Below are positions 20,330 through 29,215 of a DNA stretch of 64,000 nt, one piece after another. The stretch is from NCBI RefSeq assembly GCF_900109655.1, contig NZ_FOAT01000004.1, positions 186,001 to 250,000 on the forward strand, read 5' to 3'. The position numbers were made by a program, and so were the translations under genes. The notes under the pieces are model-generated. The model saw nothing but the letters and a program-made list of their open reading frames with translations. It was not told the DNA's origin and searched no databases. Every line of letters starts with the position of its first letter. Within the stretch, counting starts at the first letter, position 1. Source of the stretch: Hominimerdicola alba (lineage in GTDB: Bacteria > Bacillota > Clostridia > Oscillospirales > Ruminococcaceae).

Positions 20330-20773
20330 ATGGATAGATTTATGGCAATAGCTGTCACGGAAGCAAGAAACGGTATCCGCGCAGGACACGGCGGTCCTTT
20401 CGGGTGCGTTATCGTGAAGGATGGTGAGATCATCGGCAGAGGACATAATGAAGTTGTTCTGCAAAAAGACCCGACCTGTCACGGTGAGATAATGGCAATA
20501 CATAATGCCTGTAAAACACTGGGCACTTTCGATCTTTCAGGCTGTGAACTTTACACCACAGCTGAACCCTGCCCCATGTGCCTTGGGGCTATCCGCTGGG
20601 CGAATATAAAAAAGGTCTACTACGGCTGTAATGTCTCCGATACTGACAAGATCGGTTTCCGAGATCAGCAGTTTTATTCCGAAACCGCTGACTTTCTTGA
20701 AGAACTCGACCGCAAAGAATGTCTAGAGGTCTTCTATGAATACCGTGACATCGAAGACAAGATCGGTTACTGA
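20330..20773 (+). CDS. Nucleobase/nucleoside deaminase (guanine deaminase-like, cytidine deaminase fold)
   Basis: A 147-residue zinc deaminase. The zinc site is HGEIMA (His and catalytic Glu; more often HAE) and EPCPMCLGAIRWA (two Cys). Overall order (GPFGCVIVKDG, DPTCHGE, LYTTAEPCPMC, FYEYRDIEDK tail) is closest to B. subtilis GuaD-type guanine deaminases rather than TadA, which lacks the long C-terminal tail. It stands alone with its own promoter and operator, so purine-related control is likely. Confidence 0.82.
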   Translation: MDRFMAIAVTEARNGIRAGHGGPFGCVIVKDGEIIGRGHNEVVLQKDPTCHGEIMAIHNACKTLGTFDLSGCELYTTAEPCPMCLGAIRWANIKKVYYGCNVSDTDKIGFRDQQFYSETADFLEELDRKECLEVFYEYRDIEDKIGY

Positions 20774-20807
20774 ACCCTATGTTACAAAGAATTTACGCAC
20801 ATAACGC

Positions 20808-20840
20808 AAAAACGGCAGTCCGCACGGAACTGCCGTTTTT
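20808..20840. terminator. Bidirectional terminator between the deaminase and BspA-type genes
   Basis: AAAACGGCAGT-CCG pairs with CGG-AACTGCCGTTTTT. T-runs occur on both strands between convergent genes. Confidence 0.85.
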
Positions 20841-20860
20841 ATATTCTCCAAAACCGATAA

Positions 20861-22126
20861 TTACCTTACAGTAACAGTTATCGCATTCTTGATAGGATCG
20901 GTTGTATTCCACTTGCCGTTAACTCTTGCAGCTACAGCGACCCTGTAGGTCATGCCGGATGTCAGGTTCTTGGGAGTTACATAGCTGTTTGTAGTAATAT
21001 TGGAAGTCTGAACTCTCCACTTGCCTGCCAGATATACAGCAATGCCGTACTTGTCAGCACCATCGACCTTATCCCAGATGAACTGGATCTGATGATACTT
21101 GGAGTTGGTTATAGCCCTTACATTCTTAGGATAATCATCATTCTGGGGATCGGGATCACCGAAGGATGAATTATCAAATACCACGTTCGCATTGTTCAGG
21201 AAAGTCGAATTTGAAGGCTTATCAATGCTGTTCCACTTGTCCTGTGTGCCGTAGAATGTGATTGTCGCACGGCTGTTTACGTCAGAGAATGCATAACCAT
21301 CGATCTTTGTAAGGTTGCTTGAAAGCTTCAGCTCGCTGAGCCTGTTGCAGTATGAAAATGCCATCAGACCTATGTAAGTTGCACCCTTTGCATCAACAGA
21401 AGTCAGGTTCTCACAGTAGAAGAATGTGTTGTCACCGATTTCCTTAACGCTTGTAGGGAAAACAACGGAAGTAACATCATTGTTTCCTGCAAAAGCGCTG
21501 GGAGAAACGTACTTTACACTTGAAGGTACAGTAACATCGCCCTTGGTAGTCTTAGCGTCGATAAGAGCGCCGTTAACGATGACCATAGGGTTCTGTTCAC
21601 GCTGTGCTTTCAGCCAGGGAGTGGAATCAAAGCACTTATCGTGTATCTCTACCAGCTTGTTCGGGAATTTAACTGTATCGAGACTGGTGCAGTACTCAAA
21701 TGCGTGCATCTCCATAACTTCAAGGCTTGAAGGCAGAGTTACAGACTGAAGATTTGTAGACATCGAGAACGCATAATATCCGATCGTCTTTACGGAATCT
21801 GGTATTGAGATGCTTGTAAGCTTAGTGCACTGGAATGCATATCTCGCAATAGCGGTAACAGGCAGACCATCGATAGTTGAAGGTATAGTCAACGAGGTAG
21901 TACCGTCGGTACAGCTGTAAGCCTCGATATGGTCGGAATATTTATAGTACTTCAGATTGCCCGAAGTTCCCACAGTATAGTTAGTATCGGTAGGTCCGTA
22001 AGCAGCACTTGCAGTTATCTGTGCATTAGGGAATACACCCTGAGCTGCCATCGAAGAAACGGACGCAGCCATAACTGCAATAGCTAAAGCAGTTGTTCTG
22101 ATAATTTTTCTTCCTGTTGTTTTCAT
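20861..22126 (-). CDS. Secreted BspA-type leucine-rich repeat protein with C-terminal Fn3-like module
   Basis: A 421-residue exported protein. The signal peptide is about 1-33 (basic start, hydrophobic core, then AAQG). Residues about 70-310 are BspA/LRR_5 repeats with lines such as LTSISIPDSVKTIG and the AF-x-x-C-x-x-L pattern. A short acidic linker DPDPQND then leads to a C-terminal module of about 90 residues (YPKNV...TVTVR) nearly identical to that of the GH5 enzyme at 36.7 kb. The module may be Fn3-like or a CBM (R. albus is known for CBM37); I cannot decide. No catalytic domain is visible, so a binding or adhesion role on the cell surface or in the matrix is likely. The start at 22126 lies behind GGAGAG. 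Confidence 0.87.
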   Translation of the reverse strand: MKTTGRKIIRTTALAIAVMAASVSSMAAQGVFPNAQITASAAYGPTDTNYTVGTSGNLKYYKYSDHIEAYSCTDGTTSLTIPSTIDGLPVTAIARYAFQCTKLTSISIPDSVKTIGYYAFSMSTNLQSVTLPSSLEVMEMHAFEYCTSLDTVKFPNKLVEIHDKCFDSTPWLKAQREQNPMVIVNGALIDAKTTKGDVTVPSSVKYVSPSAFAGNNDVTSVVFPTSVKEIGDNTFFYCENLTSVDAKGATYIGLMAFSYCNRLSELKLSSNLTKIDGYAFSDVNSRATITFYGTQDKWNSIDKPSNSTFLNNANVVFDNSSFGDPDPQNDDYPKNVRAITNSKYHQIQFIWDKVDGADKYGIAVYLAGKWRVQTSNITTNSYVTPKNLTSGMTYRVAVAARVNGKWNTTDPIKNAITVTVR

Positions 22127-22225
22127 TTTCACACTCTCCATCTCATTTAATTAAAAACACATCCATATCGAATAAAAGCATAGCTACACCGGCTATATAA
22201 ATGTTTTATCCAATATAACGATTTT

Positions 22226-22254
22226 ATTATATCATATAACAAATCCTTTGTCTA
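22226..22254 (-). promoter_or_regulatory. Promoter of the BspA-type gene
   Basis: TAGACA (22249-22254), 17-base spacer, TATAAT (22226-22231) on the minus strand. It leaves a leader of about 100 bases. Confidence 0.6.
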
Positions 22255-22269
22255 CAAAAATTTTCAAAT

Positions 22270-22758
22270 ATGAATGTAAACTTTTTGCGGTTTTGTCAAT
22301 GCGAACTTGACTACATCAAGAAGAATGCAGAGTTCAGGAGCAAGGCAGGGCTTAACTGCTACATAGAGCGTAAGGACGGGCACAACTGCTGTGACTGGTG
22401 CTCGAAACTTGCAGGGCGTTATCGCTACCCCGATGAAGTCCCGAAAGATGTGTACAGGCGGCATGACAACTGCACCTGTGATGTATCCTACGTTTCGGAG
22501 AAAGGGCGGCAGAACGTTCACAGCAAGCGGTGGGCTAATGAGCAGGCTAAGGCTCAGAGGATAGAGTATGCGGCTAGTCTGCCTAAGCCTATGAAGCTGA
22601 CTAAAGCAGAGGCGATTGCGAAAGAGTCCGAGATTTTGGCTCGTAAAGAGTTGACTTATGACGAAAAAAGCGGTATAATGAATACGGTGAATAACACTCA
22701 GGATTTCATGGACCGTGAACACCATAACACACTAAGCCGTAAGGTAAACAAAAGCTGA
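22270..22758 (+). pseudogene. C-terminal fragment of a phage minor head / head morphogenesis protein
   Basis: The 162-codon frame reads in its first half like the C-terminus of phage head morphogenesis (SPP1 gp7 / Mu F-like) proteins: NAEFRSKAGLNCYI, then CCDWCSKLAGRYRYP and VPKDVYRRHDNCTCDVSY, with paired cysteines typical of that tail. Full-length relatives are several hundred residues longer at the N-terminus, which is absent here; the ATG at 22270 has no convincing ribosome site. I infer a truncated prophage relic. It runs towards two more phage-like scraps. Confidence 0.7.
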
Positions 22759-22790
22759 GTTGTTCGATTTAGTTAAGGAGTTGATGGGAT

Positions 22791-22943
22791 ATGATGGCAA
22801 AAGCAAGTAACAGGGAGATAGAGCTATTAAACCAGCTTGCCCCTTGGCTCATAATAAGCGAAAAAGATGGCGAACCTGCAAAACTGAAACCAGATGCTCC
22901 CGATGAGATAAAGAAACTCTATAAAGAATGGCTTAATATGTAA
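22791..22943 (+). CDS. Small phage-like protein, 50 residues, function unknown
   Basis: The frame encodes MMAKASNREIELLNQLAPWL and ends KLYKEWLNM, with an AAGGAG 10 bases before the first ATG. The length, charge and position 32 bases after a phage head remnant suggest a small phage gene. I do not recognise its family. It could equally be a surviving piece of a longer gene, since the same frame resumes after its stop. Confidence 0.4.
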   Translation: MMAKASNREIELLNQLAPWLIISEKDGEPAKLKPDAPDEIKKLYKEWLNM

Positions 22944-23090
22944 ACCGATTGACTAAGTTAGGCGATTTTTTCATACCCGAACAACAAAACACCCGAACCC
23001 ACCTCAAAGCCGCCTCCTGCTGCTGATGAGGAAATAACCGCTATGCTTGAAACGTTGGGAACAACTGCAAGCGGGCTCATAGACGACTAG
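22944..23090 (+). pseudogene. C-terminal scrap of an unidentified (phage-like) protein
   Basis: In the frame right after the small gene's stop, codons read PNNKTPEPTSKPPPAADEE, then ITAMLETLGTTASGLIDD and TAG at 23088-23090. The proline-rich linker followed by an acidic tail looks like a real protein end, but there is no start codon, so it is a fragment. A short hairpin and a T-run follow. Confidence 0.4.
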
Positions 23091-23145
23091 CATTTGCGAC
23101 CGACATCAATGTCGGCGGCAGGTGCTTTTTTTATACCTATAAGGA

Positions 23146-23931
23146 TCAATTCTTCTGCTTGCGATATTCAAGGGGTGTGATACCACAGCGTTCTTTGAAC
23201 TGCCGCGTGAAATGCTCGTAATTCCGATAGCCGCATTTTCCTGCGATATCATGGGCTGTCAGGTTTGTGGAAGTCAGCAGCATCTTTGCGTACTCCGTCT
23301 TGGCGTTGATGAAATCCTGTACGAATGTCACGCCGAAGATCTTCTTATAATAGTACTGAAAAGACGCAGGGCTCATGCGTACTTCATGCGCCGCCCATGT
23401 TACCGAGCGCGGGATGTAAGGCTCGGCGTATATCTTATGGCGGATAGTCAGCAGTATCTCATGCTCGGCATCTTTTATCTGCTTGTCGGGCAGATAAAGT
23501 GTATCGCTGACGCGGTTGAATATCAGCCACATATAGTGCTCCATATTCTCCTGCGCATATGGTGACCCCGAGGTATATTCGTCAGCGATAGCCTTGATGC
23601 ACCAGCTTAAAAACTCAACAGAATCCGTCGGCACTCCCTTGGCATAGGGTATCTTTCTTTTCAGAAATTCCGCTTCTTCACCCTCACTGAAACGAAAATG
23701 TACCCAGTCGTTCGCAAATTCATGCTTTGGAACACACCTGTAATACTGCGCCACGCCCTGAGGATAAATAAAGAAAGAATTCTTCGGAACAAAGATATCT
23801 TGACCGTCTATCGTGAAAATGGTTTCGGTTTTGAGTATCAGCAGCAGACAGTCTCCGCTGCCATTGGGACGCTCGATAAAAAAGTCCGTATCGTGCCTGT
23901 GATTATAGCCAACATTATTGATTATCATCAT
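23146..23931 (-). CDS. AraC family transcriptional regulator (candidate regulator of the GH5 cellulase)
   Basis: 261 residues. The N-terminal cupin-like domain (about 15-110) includes FFIYPQGVAQYYR and ANDWVHFRF; the C-terminal helix-turn-helix pair (about 160-260) includes SVTWAAHEVRMSPASFQYYYKK and HDIAGKCGYRNYEHFTRQF, then CGITPLEYRK. Its promoter interlocks with that of the divergent dockerin GH5 cellulase at 24268, which makes that gene the likely target. It may respond to a cello- or xylo-oligosaccharide, but the ligand is not visible. Confidence 0.9.
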   Translation of the reverse strand: MMIINNVGYNHRHDTDFFIERPNGSGDCLLLILKTETIFTIDGQDIFVPKNSFFIYPQGVAQYYRCVPKHEFANDWVHFRFSEGEEAEFLKRKIPYAKGVPTDSVEFLSWCIKAIADEYTSGSPYAQENMEHYMWLIFNRVSDTLYLPDKQIKDAEHEILLTIRHKIYAEPYIPRSVTWAAHEVRMSPASFQYYYKKIFGVTFVQDFINAKTEYAKMLLTSTNLTAHDIAGKCGYRNYEHFTRQFKERCGITPLEYRKQKN

Positions 23932-23970
23932 ATATCACCCGATTTTTTCTAAAAACATCATTCAAGTTAT

Positions 23971-24010
23971 ATTATATATCATTGAATTCTCATTGTCAAC
24001 AGTGTATAAT
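23971..24010. promoter_or_regulatory. Interlocked divergent promoters of the AraC regulator and GH5 cellulase
   Basis: Minus strand: TTGACA (23994-23999), 17-base spacer, TATAAT (23971-23976) for the regulator. Plus strand: TTGAAT (23982-23987), 17-base spacer, TATAAT (24005-24010) for the cellulase. The two promoters overlap, so polymerase can use only one at a time. Confidence 0.75.
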
Positions 24011-24016
24011 AAATTT

Positions 24017-24267
24017 AGTTCAGGGGACAGCTTTATGCGCATTATTCACAATGGATATGTGGATTAATGTACATTATCTACAAGGGGTTAATTCAGCACA
24101 CACTTAGCAACAGGTTAATACACGGCTGATTTTTTCTGTCCCCATCACAGTCAAATGGTCAGATAAGGCTGTGACAGCAACCAAAACAGGTCTGCCGCTT
24201 AAATGAGAGGAGTATGCGGCAGACGAGAGCAAAGCAAAACTTTATGATTTAGAAGGGGTAGTTTTTT
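24017..24267 (+). promoter_or_regulatory. Long structured 5' leader of the GH5 cellulase
   Basis: The predicted leader is about 250 bases. GGGGACAG (24023-24030) can pair with CTGTCCCC (24136-24143), closing a domain of about 105 bases. TCACAG/CTGTGA (24145-24150 with 24169-24174) and GTCTGCCGC/GCGGCAGAC (24190-24198 with 24216-24224) form two further hairpins. No terminator T-run follows the last one. It matches no riboswitch class I know; it may stabilise the mRNA or regulate it. Confidence 0.5.
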
Positions 24268-26523
24268 ATGAAAACTAGAAGCAAAAAGACTCTTGCGCTT
24301 TCAGTGGTCTGCGCAATGGCAGTTTCCTGTCTTTCAGCCATTGAACCTGTCCGTGCTGAAGCCGCTTTCGAGAAAAACGCTCAGCAGACTGTTGCCGATA
24401 TGGGTCTGGGGTGGAACCTGGGCAACTCGCTGGACAGCTATTCAGGTACTACGGTAGGTTCTAACAGAGGAAGCACATCTTCCGAAACGGCATGGGGAAA
24501 TCCCGCAACGACCAAAGCCATGATCGACATGGTAAAAAAATCGGGTGTAAAGACAGTTCGTGTACCCGTGACCTGGTACGAACACATGGATCCTGTCACC
24601 TACAAGATCGACGAAACATGGATGAACAGGGTCGAAGAGATCGTAAACTACGTACTCGATGATGATATGTACTGCATCATCAACGTACATCACGATACAG
24701 GTGAAAAGGGCTGGCTGAAAGCAAACAGCACGAACCTTCAGACAAAGAAAGCCATGTTCACATCTATCTGGGAACAGGTCAGCGACAATTTTGCCGATTA
24801 CGGCGACAAGCTTCTGTTTGAGGGCTTCAACGAGATACTGGACGACAGTGCAAATCAGTGGTGGATACCAAGCTCGGAAGCTTGCCCCATCTCCAACGAT
24901 CTCAACCAGATATTCGTTGATACTGTTAGAAAATCGGGTGGAAACAACGCTAAGAGAAATCTGATATGCAACACCTACTGCGGCGGTGCAAACAATGAGA
25001 TCACCAGCCAGTACGTTCTGCCTAAGGATACCATCAGCGACAGACTGATAGTTGAAGCTCACGTATATCAGCCATTTGAGTTCACCCACGAAAGTTACCC
25101 CGAGATAACATCGTGGACAAAATCTCCGCTGGATAATGTGCTGGATAATCTCAACAGAACATTCTCCCAGAAAGGCATACCCGTTATCATCGGTGAGTTC
25201 GGCTGTGCAAACAAGAACAATATGGATCAGATCACTTCATGGGCAAAGTACCTTGTAGAGAAGTGTACAAATTACGGTATGTGCTGCATCTGGTGGGATA
25301 ACGGTTCTCAGTATAAGATCTACAACCGCCGCACACTGAAAGTTACTCAGCCCGAACTGCTGAATACTATGCTGGCAGCTGCAGGTTCAGAGGTTAACGT
25401 TGATCCTCAGAAAGAGGTCAAAGGCGATATCAACGGTGACGGCAAGCTAAACGATACCGACAAGGAACTGCTCCGGAATTATCTGGTGAAAAAGTCCACG
25501 AATATCAGCATGAAAGCCGATATCAACAAGGACGGAGAGATCGATATCCTCGATCTCGTTGAGATGGAAAGAGCTATCCTGAACCCCGAGACTGTTCCCG
25601 ATGAGAATAATCTCTGTGCCAACGAAGACAACTGGGCAAGCTGGACCGATACCTCAGAGGGCGGTCAGGGCGAGCTGTTCTATGTTGACAACGGCGTATC
25701 AATGCAGGTAGATAAGGGCGGTAATTACGAATGGAACGCACAGTTCTTCTATGATGCCATCACCCTTGAACAGGGCGCTACTTACAAGCTCTCATTCGAT
25801 TATATCAGCAATAAGCCTCAGTCCACAACTGTTATCGTAAATCAGGGTCACGGTGATTATTTATCATATTACAGCGATACCCTTAACTGGACGACCTCAG
25901 CTCAGCATTATACCGCAACTTTTGATTATACTTCAAAGACCGACAATGCCTGCCGTGTAACATTCAATCTTGGAGGCAAAGGCGTGAACGTTCCTTACAA
26001 GGTAACTGTCACAAATCTTTCTCTTGTCAAAGTCAGCGGCGGTTCTTCCACAACAACACAGCCTTCTACAACAGAACCTACTGTTACAACAGGAACAAAT
26101 ATGACATCTGATGCTTCCAAGTTCTCAGGCTGGGCAAATACCGAAGGCGGCGCGTCTGCAACATTCAAGAATCTGAGCAACGGTCTTCAGATCGCTGTTA
26201 AGAATTCAGGTACAGACGTTTGGCACGTTCAGGGTATGTATCCCGACCTCACACTTGAAAGAGGAGCAACTTACGAGATCTCATTCGATTATCAGGCAGA
26301 CAAGTCCGTAGAGATGGGCTATAAATTCCAGCAGAATTATGACCCCTACGATCAGTACTTCTACGCACCTCTGAACTTCACAACTCAGAAGCAGCATTAT
26401 TCCAAGACTTTCGCGATGACCGAACCTACTGATGATAATGTTGCCTGCGTATTCACCTGCGGTGGTGTAAATGCTCCCGTTACAGTTACCATCACCGATC
26501 TCGTTATTAAAAAGATATCTTGA
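24268..26523 (+). CDS. Secreted GH5 endoglucanase with dockerin and two C-terminal carbohydrate-binding-like modules
   Basis: A 751-residue exported cellulase. Signal peptide about 1-33. The GH5 catalytic domain (about 38-372) has GWNLGNSLD, HHDTGEKGW, acid/base E189 in FEGFNEIL, HVYQPF, and nucleophile E310 in VIIGEFGC. A dockerin (about 386-439) shows two calcium loops, DINGDGKLND and DINKDGEIDI. Two modules of about 145 residues follow, split by a Thr/Ser-rich linker (SSTTTQPSTTEPTVTTGT). Each starts with a W-x-x-W/F-x-G-like segment and contains LE-[QR]-GATY-[KE]-[LI]-SFDY, as in CBM4/9-like sandwiches. The dockerin should dock on a cohesin, none of which is in this window. A divergent AraC gene probably controls it. 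Confidence 0.93.
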   Translation: MKTRSKKTLALSVVCAMAVSCLSAIEPVRAEAAFEKNAQQTVADMGLGWNLGNSLDSYSGTTVGSNRGSTSSETAWGNPATTKAMIDMVKKSGVKTVRVPVTWYEHMDPVTYKIDETWMNRVEEIVNYVLDDDMYCIINVHHDTGEKGWLKANSTNLQTKKAMFTSIWEQVSDNFADYGDKLLFEGFNEILDDSANQWWIPSSEACPISNDLNQIFVDTVRKSGGNNAKRNLICNTYCGGANNEITSQYVLPKDTISDRLIVEAHVYQPFEFTHESYPEITSWTKSPLDNVLDNLNRTFSQKGIPVIIGEFGCANKNNMDQITSWAKYLVEKCTNYGMCCIWWDNGSQYKIYNRRTLKVTQPELLNTMLAAAGSEVNVDPQKEVKGDINGDGKLNDTDKELLRNYLVKKSTNISMKADINKDGEIDILDLVEMERAILNPETVPDENNLCANEDNWASWTDTSEGGQGELFYVDNGVSMQVDKGGNYEWNAQFFYDAITLEQGATYKLSFDYISNKPQSTTVIVNQGHGDYLSYYSDTLNWTTSAQHYTATFDYTSKTDNACRVTFNLGGKGVNVPYKVTVTNLSLVKVSGGSSTTTQPSTTEPTVTTGTNMTSDASKFSGWANTEGGASATFKNLSNGLQIAVKNSGTDVWHVQGMYPDLTLERGATYEISFDYQADKSVEMGYKFQQNYDPYDQYFYAPLNFTTQKQHYSKTFAMTEPTDDNVACVFTCGGVNAPVTVTITDLVIKKIS

Positions 26524-26554
26524 ATATAACCTCTTTAGTTGAAAGATCACCTTA

Positions 26555-26590
26555 CAAAAAACTCTCTGTCAGAGCGGCAGAGAGTTTTTT
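26555..26590. terminator. Bidirectional terminator between GH5 and GH43 genes
   Basis: AAAAAACTCTCTG pairs with CAGAGAGTTTTTT around a 9-base loop. The genes are convergent and both can use it. Confidence 0.88.
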
Positions 26591-26608
26591 GCTTATATTT
26601 TTTTATGA

Positions 26609-29161
26609 TCAGCGTCCCAGAAGCTTCCGCTTCATTTCAACAAGATCCATGATATCGATCTTGCCGTCCATGTTGAAATCAGCCTGTGAAAAATCGTTCA
26701 GACTGCCTTGTTTTGCAAGATATCTGTGAAGCATATCGGCATCATTTTCATTAAATACACCGCTTCCGTCAACGTCACCGCTTATAGTAACAACAGGGTT
26801 TATCACAAAAGCTTTCTTGGCAACAGGCTCAAATACATAATCTGATCCCTGACCGTTGGCATCCACCAGCTTGTAGCTTCCGTCAGCATTGCACTTTATA
26901 GTGTAAGTTCCGCTCTTGCCGTTTTCCTCTGTGAGAGTGTATCTGCCGTCGCTGAGACGCTTGACATTGCGGTTTCCTGTCACCTTTCCGTCGGATACTC
27001 TGCGGAAACTGTACACGCCATCGTTTACAGCAGGGCAAACAGGAGTTACCGAGAAGAGCTGACAATCGAAAGTATTGTAAGGATACTGGGCGATATTTCC
27101 GCCGTTTTCCTTTGACCACTCAAACACATCAAGGGAGCTTTTCGCACCCGAGCACTTGGTAAGGAATGCGTAATATCCGTTGCTTTCAACTACCTTGAAC
27201 AGCTGATTATCCGCCCCCGTATAGGTCGAAAGTTCAACATTTGTGCCGTCAGCCCCGGTATTGTATGCAACAGAAATGACCTTAGACTCGTCACCCACCG
27301 ATGCGATCCTGCACCAGCCGCCATCTTCAGCAATGATACGGAACTGCTGTGCAAAGCAGCCGTTCTGATCCCACTGCTGGATATTTGTGCCGTTGGCGGT
27401 ACTGCCGTTTGGCAGGTCAAGGGAAAGGTTACTGTTCTTATTCACGATGTAATAGCTGACACCAGAAAGCAGATCAGTGCCGCTGACTTTCAATGAAGCG
27501 CCCGGTTTTTCATTCGTTACGGAATCAGTATTGTACACAAGATCGTATCCCGCGTTGGTATAATCCCCTGTCCAAGCGCGCTCAGTGCCGCTGAACTGAT
27601 CGTTCTTTGCACCCCAGACTGTCTGGTTATTACTGCCCACAGCGGTGAAACTCATGACCTTTTTGCCCTTCTCATTCTTTCCTGCGTAGAAATAACCCTT
27701 GTAGGTCTTGCCATCGATGACCAGAGTAGCATCGGCGGTAGTTCCACCCTGCTTCCATGTGCCGCTTGCGTCGCCTGAGATAGTTCCGTTTGAATTCAGA
27801 TATATGGTCTTATAGTTGATGATATTGCCGTTGGTTGCATTTCCGTGATTGATATACTCATACTTTCCGACGATATCACTTTCATTGTATCCGCCCTTTG
27901 AAAGCTTATCCCCCGCATATTCAAAGGGAGTAACAACAGGCCAGCCCTCAGCGTTGAAATACATCTGATGAACACGCACCTGATGTATCTCATAGCCGTC
28001 ATCGAACCTTGCGTGATATACAAGATACCACTGACCGTCATCATCACACAGAACGGAATTGTGACCACAAGCCATGTACGCTTTGTCAAGCGTCGAGAAC
28101 TTGTAGTTGCCCATCACTTTCAGTCCCACGGAATCAAGGTTTGTGTTGGAATTCAGCACCGCGGGATTTCCTGCGGCATCAACGAAAGGTCCGAGGGGTG
28201 ACCTTGAACGTGAAACACGCATATTGTATCCGCCCGAGGAAGTCAGACCGCCGTAGGTCGTCCAGAGGTAGTAATACCCTGTATCTGCATTGTATTCGAT
28301 GAAAGGACCCTCACCGGATTTGCCGTAGCCGCCTGCTATCTTCGTGCCGAAGTAGCTGTCCACCATTCTGCCGTCAGAAGTCTTTCCTGTTTTCGGGTGG
28401 ATACACTTGCCTGTTTCGGGGTCGATCTCCAGCGTGAAGATACCACCCGACCAGGAACCGTAGGTCATGTACATCTTGCCGTCAGTACCGTAGTATATAG
28501 TGGGGTCGATGGCATTAGGGAACAACTGATTATTGAAATCATGATTATTGAACCAGCTGTTATTGTAAGTTACCTCACCACTCGCCATAAGTTCATCTAT
28601 ATTGGTAGATGTATATTTGCGGTTAACGCTCTTGCTTGAACTGTAAACATAGCTGTCAGTGTCGTAAAATCCCGAATATATCAGCGTATCACCAAAGGTA
28701 TAAGTTCCCTTGATGTTCTTCGACCACGCATAGCAAATAACCGAACGCTTGTAAGTCGAGCTTGTGCAGAAGTACATCACATAAGCGCCGCGGCTTCCGT
28801 CAGGACATTTAAAATCGGGATTCCAGATAACATCGGGAGCCCATACGGCAAATCCGCCCTTGCAGTCCTCCAGATCTTCGCCTGACCATGCAAATGCTTT
28901 TTTCAGGTTTTCCGAGAGATTGCCAAACTCCACATTGTTTGTACGTGCATAGCCGTTGGAAAAAGTATTCCAGTTCATGAGATCACTTGACTGTGCCGCA
29001 TCTATATGTGAACCGAATACATAGTACATACCGTTAGTCTTGATGATAGACGGGTCATGTACGGAAACTCTCTGTCCCGCCGCATTTGCGCCGATGCTGC
29101 TCATACCCGAGATACTCAGGCTAAGTGCCAACAGAGCTGCGCTGATCCTGCGCTTTTTCAT
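26609..29161 (-). CDS. Secreted GH43 (endo-arabinanase-like) enzyme with CBM13-like domain and dockerin
   Basis: 850 residues with a signal peptide (about 1-28). The five-bladed GH43 domain (about 30-410) carries the three acidic residues: D36 in VHDPSI, D219 in NAIDPTIYY, and E284 in SGEGPF. The long insert after WAPDVIWNP and the HDPS start resemble endo-arabinanases such as B. subtilis Abn2. A beta-rich region (about 420-540) follows, then a ricin-type CBM13-like trefoil (about 555-700; repeats with Q-QW-x-x-NG-like ends), another beta domain, and a C-terminal dockerin (about 793-850) with DVDGSGVFNE and DFNMDGKIDI loops. It would release arabinan or arabinoxylan side chains outside the cell. 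GGAGG precedes the ATG. Direct repeats next to its -35 box suggest AraC-type activation. Confidence 0.9.
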   Translation of the reverse strand: MKKRRISAALLALSLSISGMSSIGANAAGQRVSVHDPSIIKTNGMYYVFGSHIDAAQSSDLMNWNTFSNGYARTNNVEFGNLSENLKKAFAWSGEDLEDCKGGFAVWAPDVIWNPDFKCPDGSRGAYVMYFCTSSTYKRSVICYAWSKNIKGTYTFGDTLIYSGFYDTDSYVYSSSKSVNRKYTSTNIDELMASGEVTYNNSWFNNHDFNNQLFPNAIDPTIYYGTDGKMYMTYGSWSGGIFTLEIDPETGKCIHPKTGKTSDGRMVDSYFGTKIAGGYGKSGEGPFIEYNADTGYYYLWTTYGGLTSSGGYNMRVSRSRSPLGPFVDAAGNPAVLNSNTNLDSVGLKVMGNYKFSTLDKAYMACGHNSVLCDDDGQWYLVYHARFDDGYEIHQVRVHQMYFNAEGWPVVTPFEYAGDKLSKGGYNESDIVGKYEYINHGNATNGNIINYKTIYLNSNGTISGDASGTWKQGGTTADATLVIDGKTYKGYFYAGKNEKGKKVMSFTAVGSNNQTVWGAKNDQFSGTERAWTGDYTNAGYDLVYNTDSVTNEKPGASLKVSGTDLLSGVSYYIVNKNSNLSLDLPNGSTANGTNIQQWDQNGCFAQQFRIIAEDGGWCRIASVGDESKVISVAYNTGADGTNVELSTYTGADNQLFKVVESNGYYAFLTKCSGAKSSLDVFEWSKENGGNIAQYPYNTFDCQLFSVTPVCPAVNDGVYSFRRVSDGKVTGNRNVKRLSDGRYTLTEENGKSGTYTIKCNADGSYKLVDANGQGSDYVFEPVAKKAFVINPVVTISGDVDGSGVFNENDADMLHRYLAKQGSLNDFSQADFNMDGKIDIMDLVEMKRKLLGR

Positions 29162-29215
29162 AATTATTCCTCCTTAGTCCTTTGATTAAATTTTCGGATA
29201 AATGTATTATTAAAT

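Noticed and set aside
24190-24224. Hairpin in the GH5 leader as a terminator/attenuator
   Set aside because: No T-run follows.
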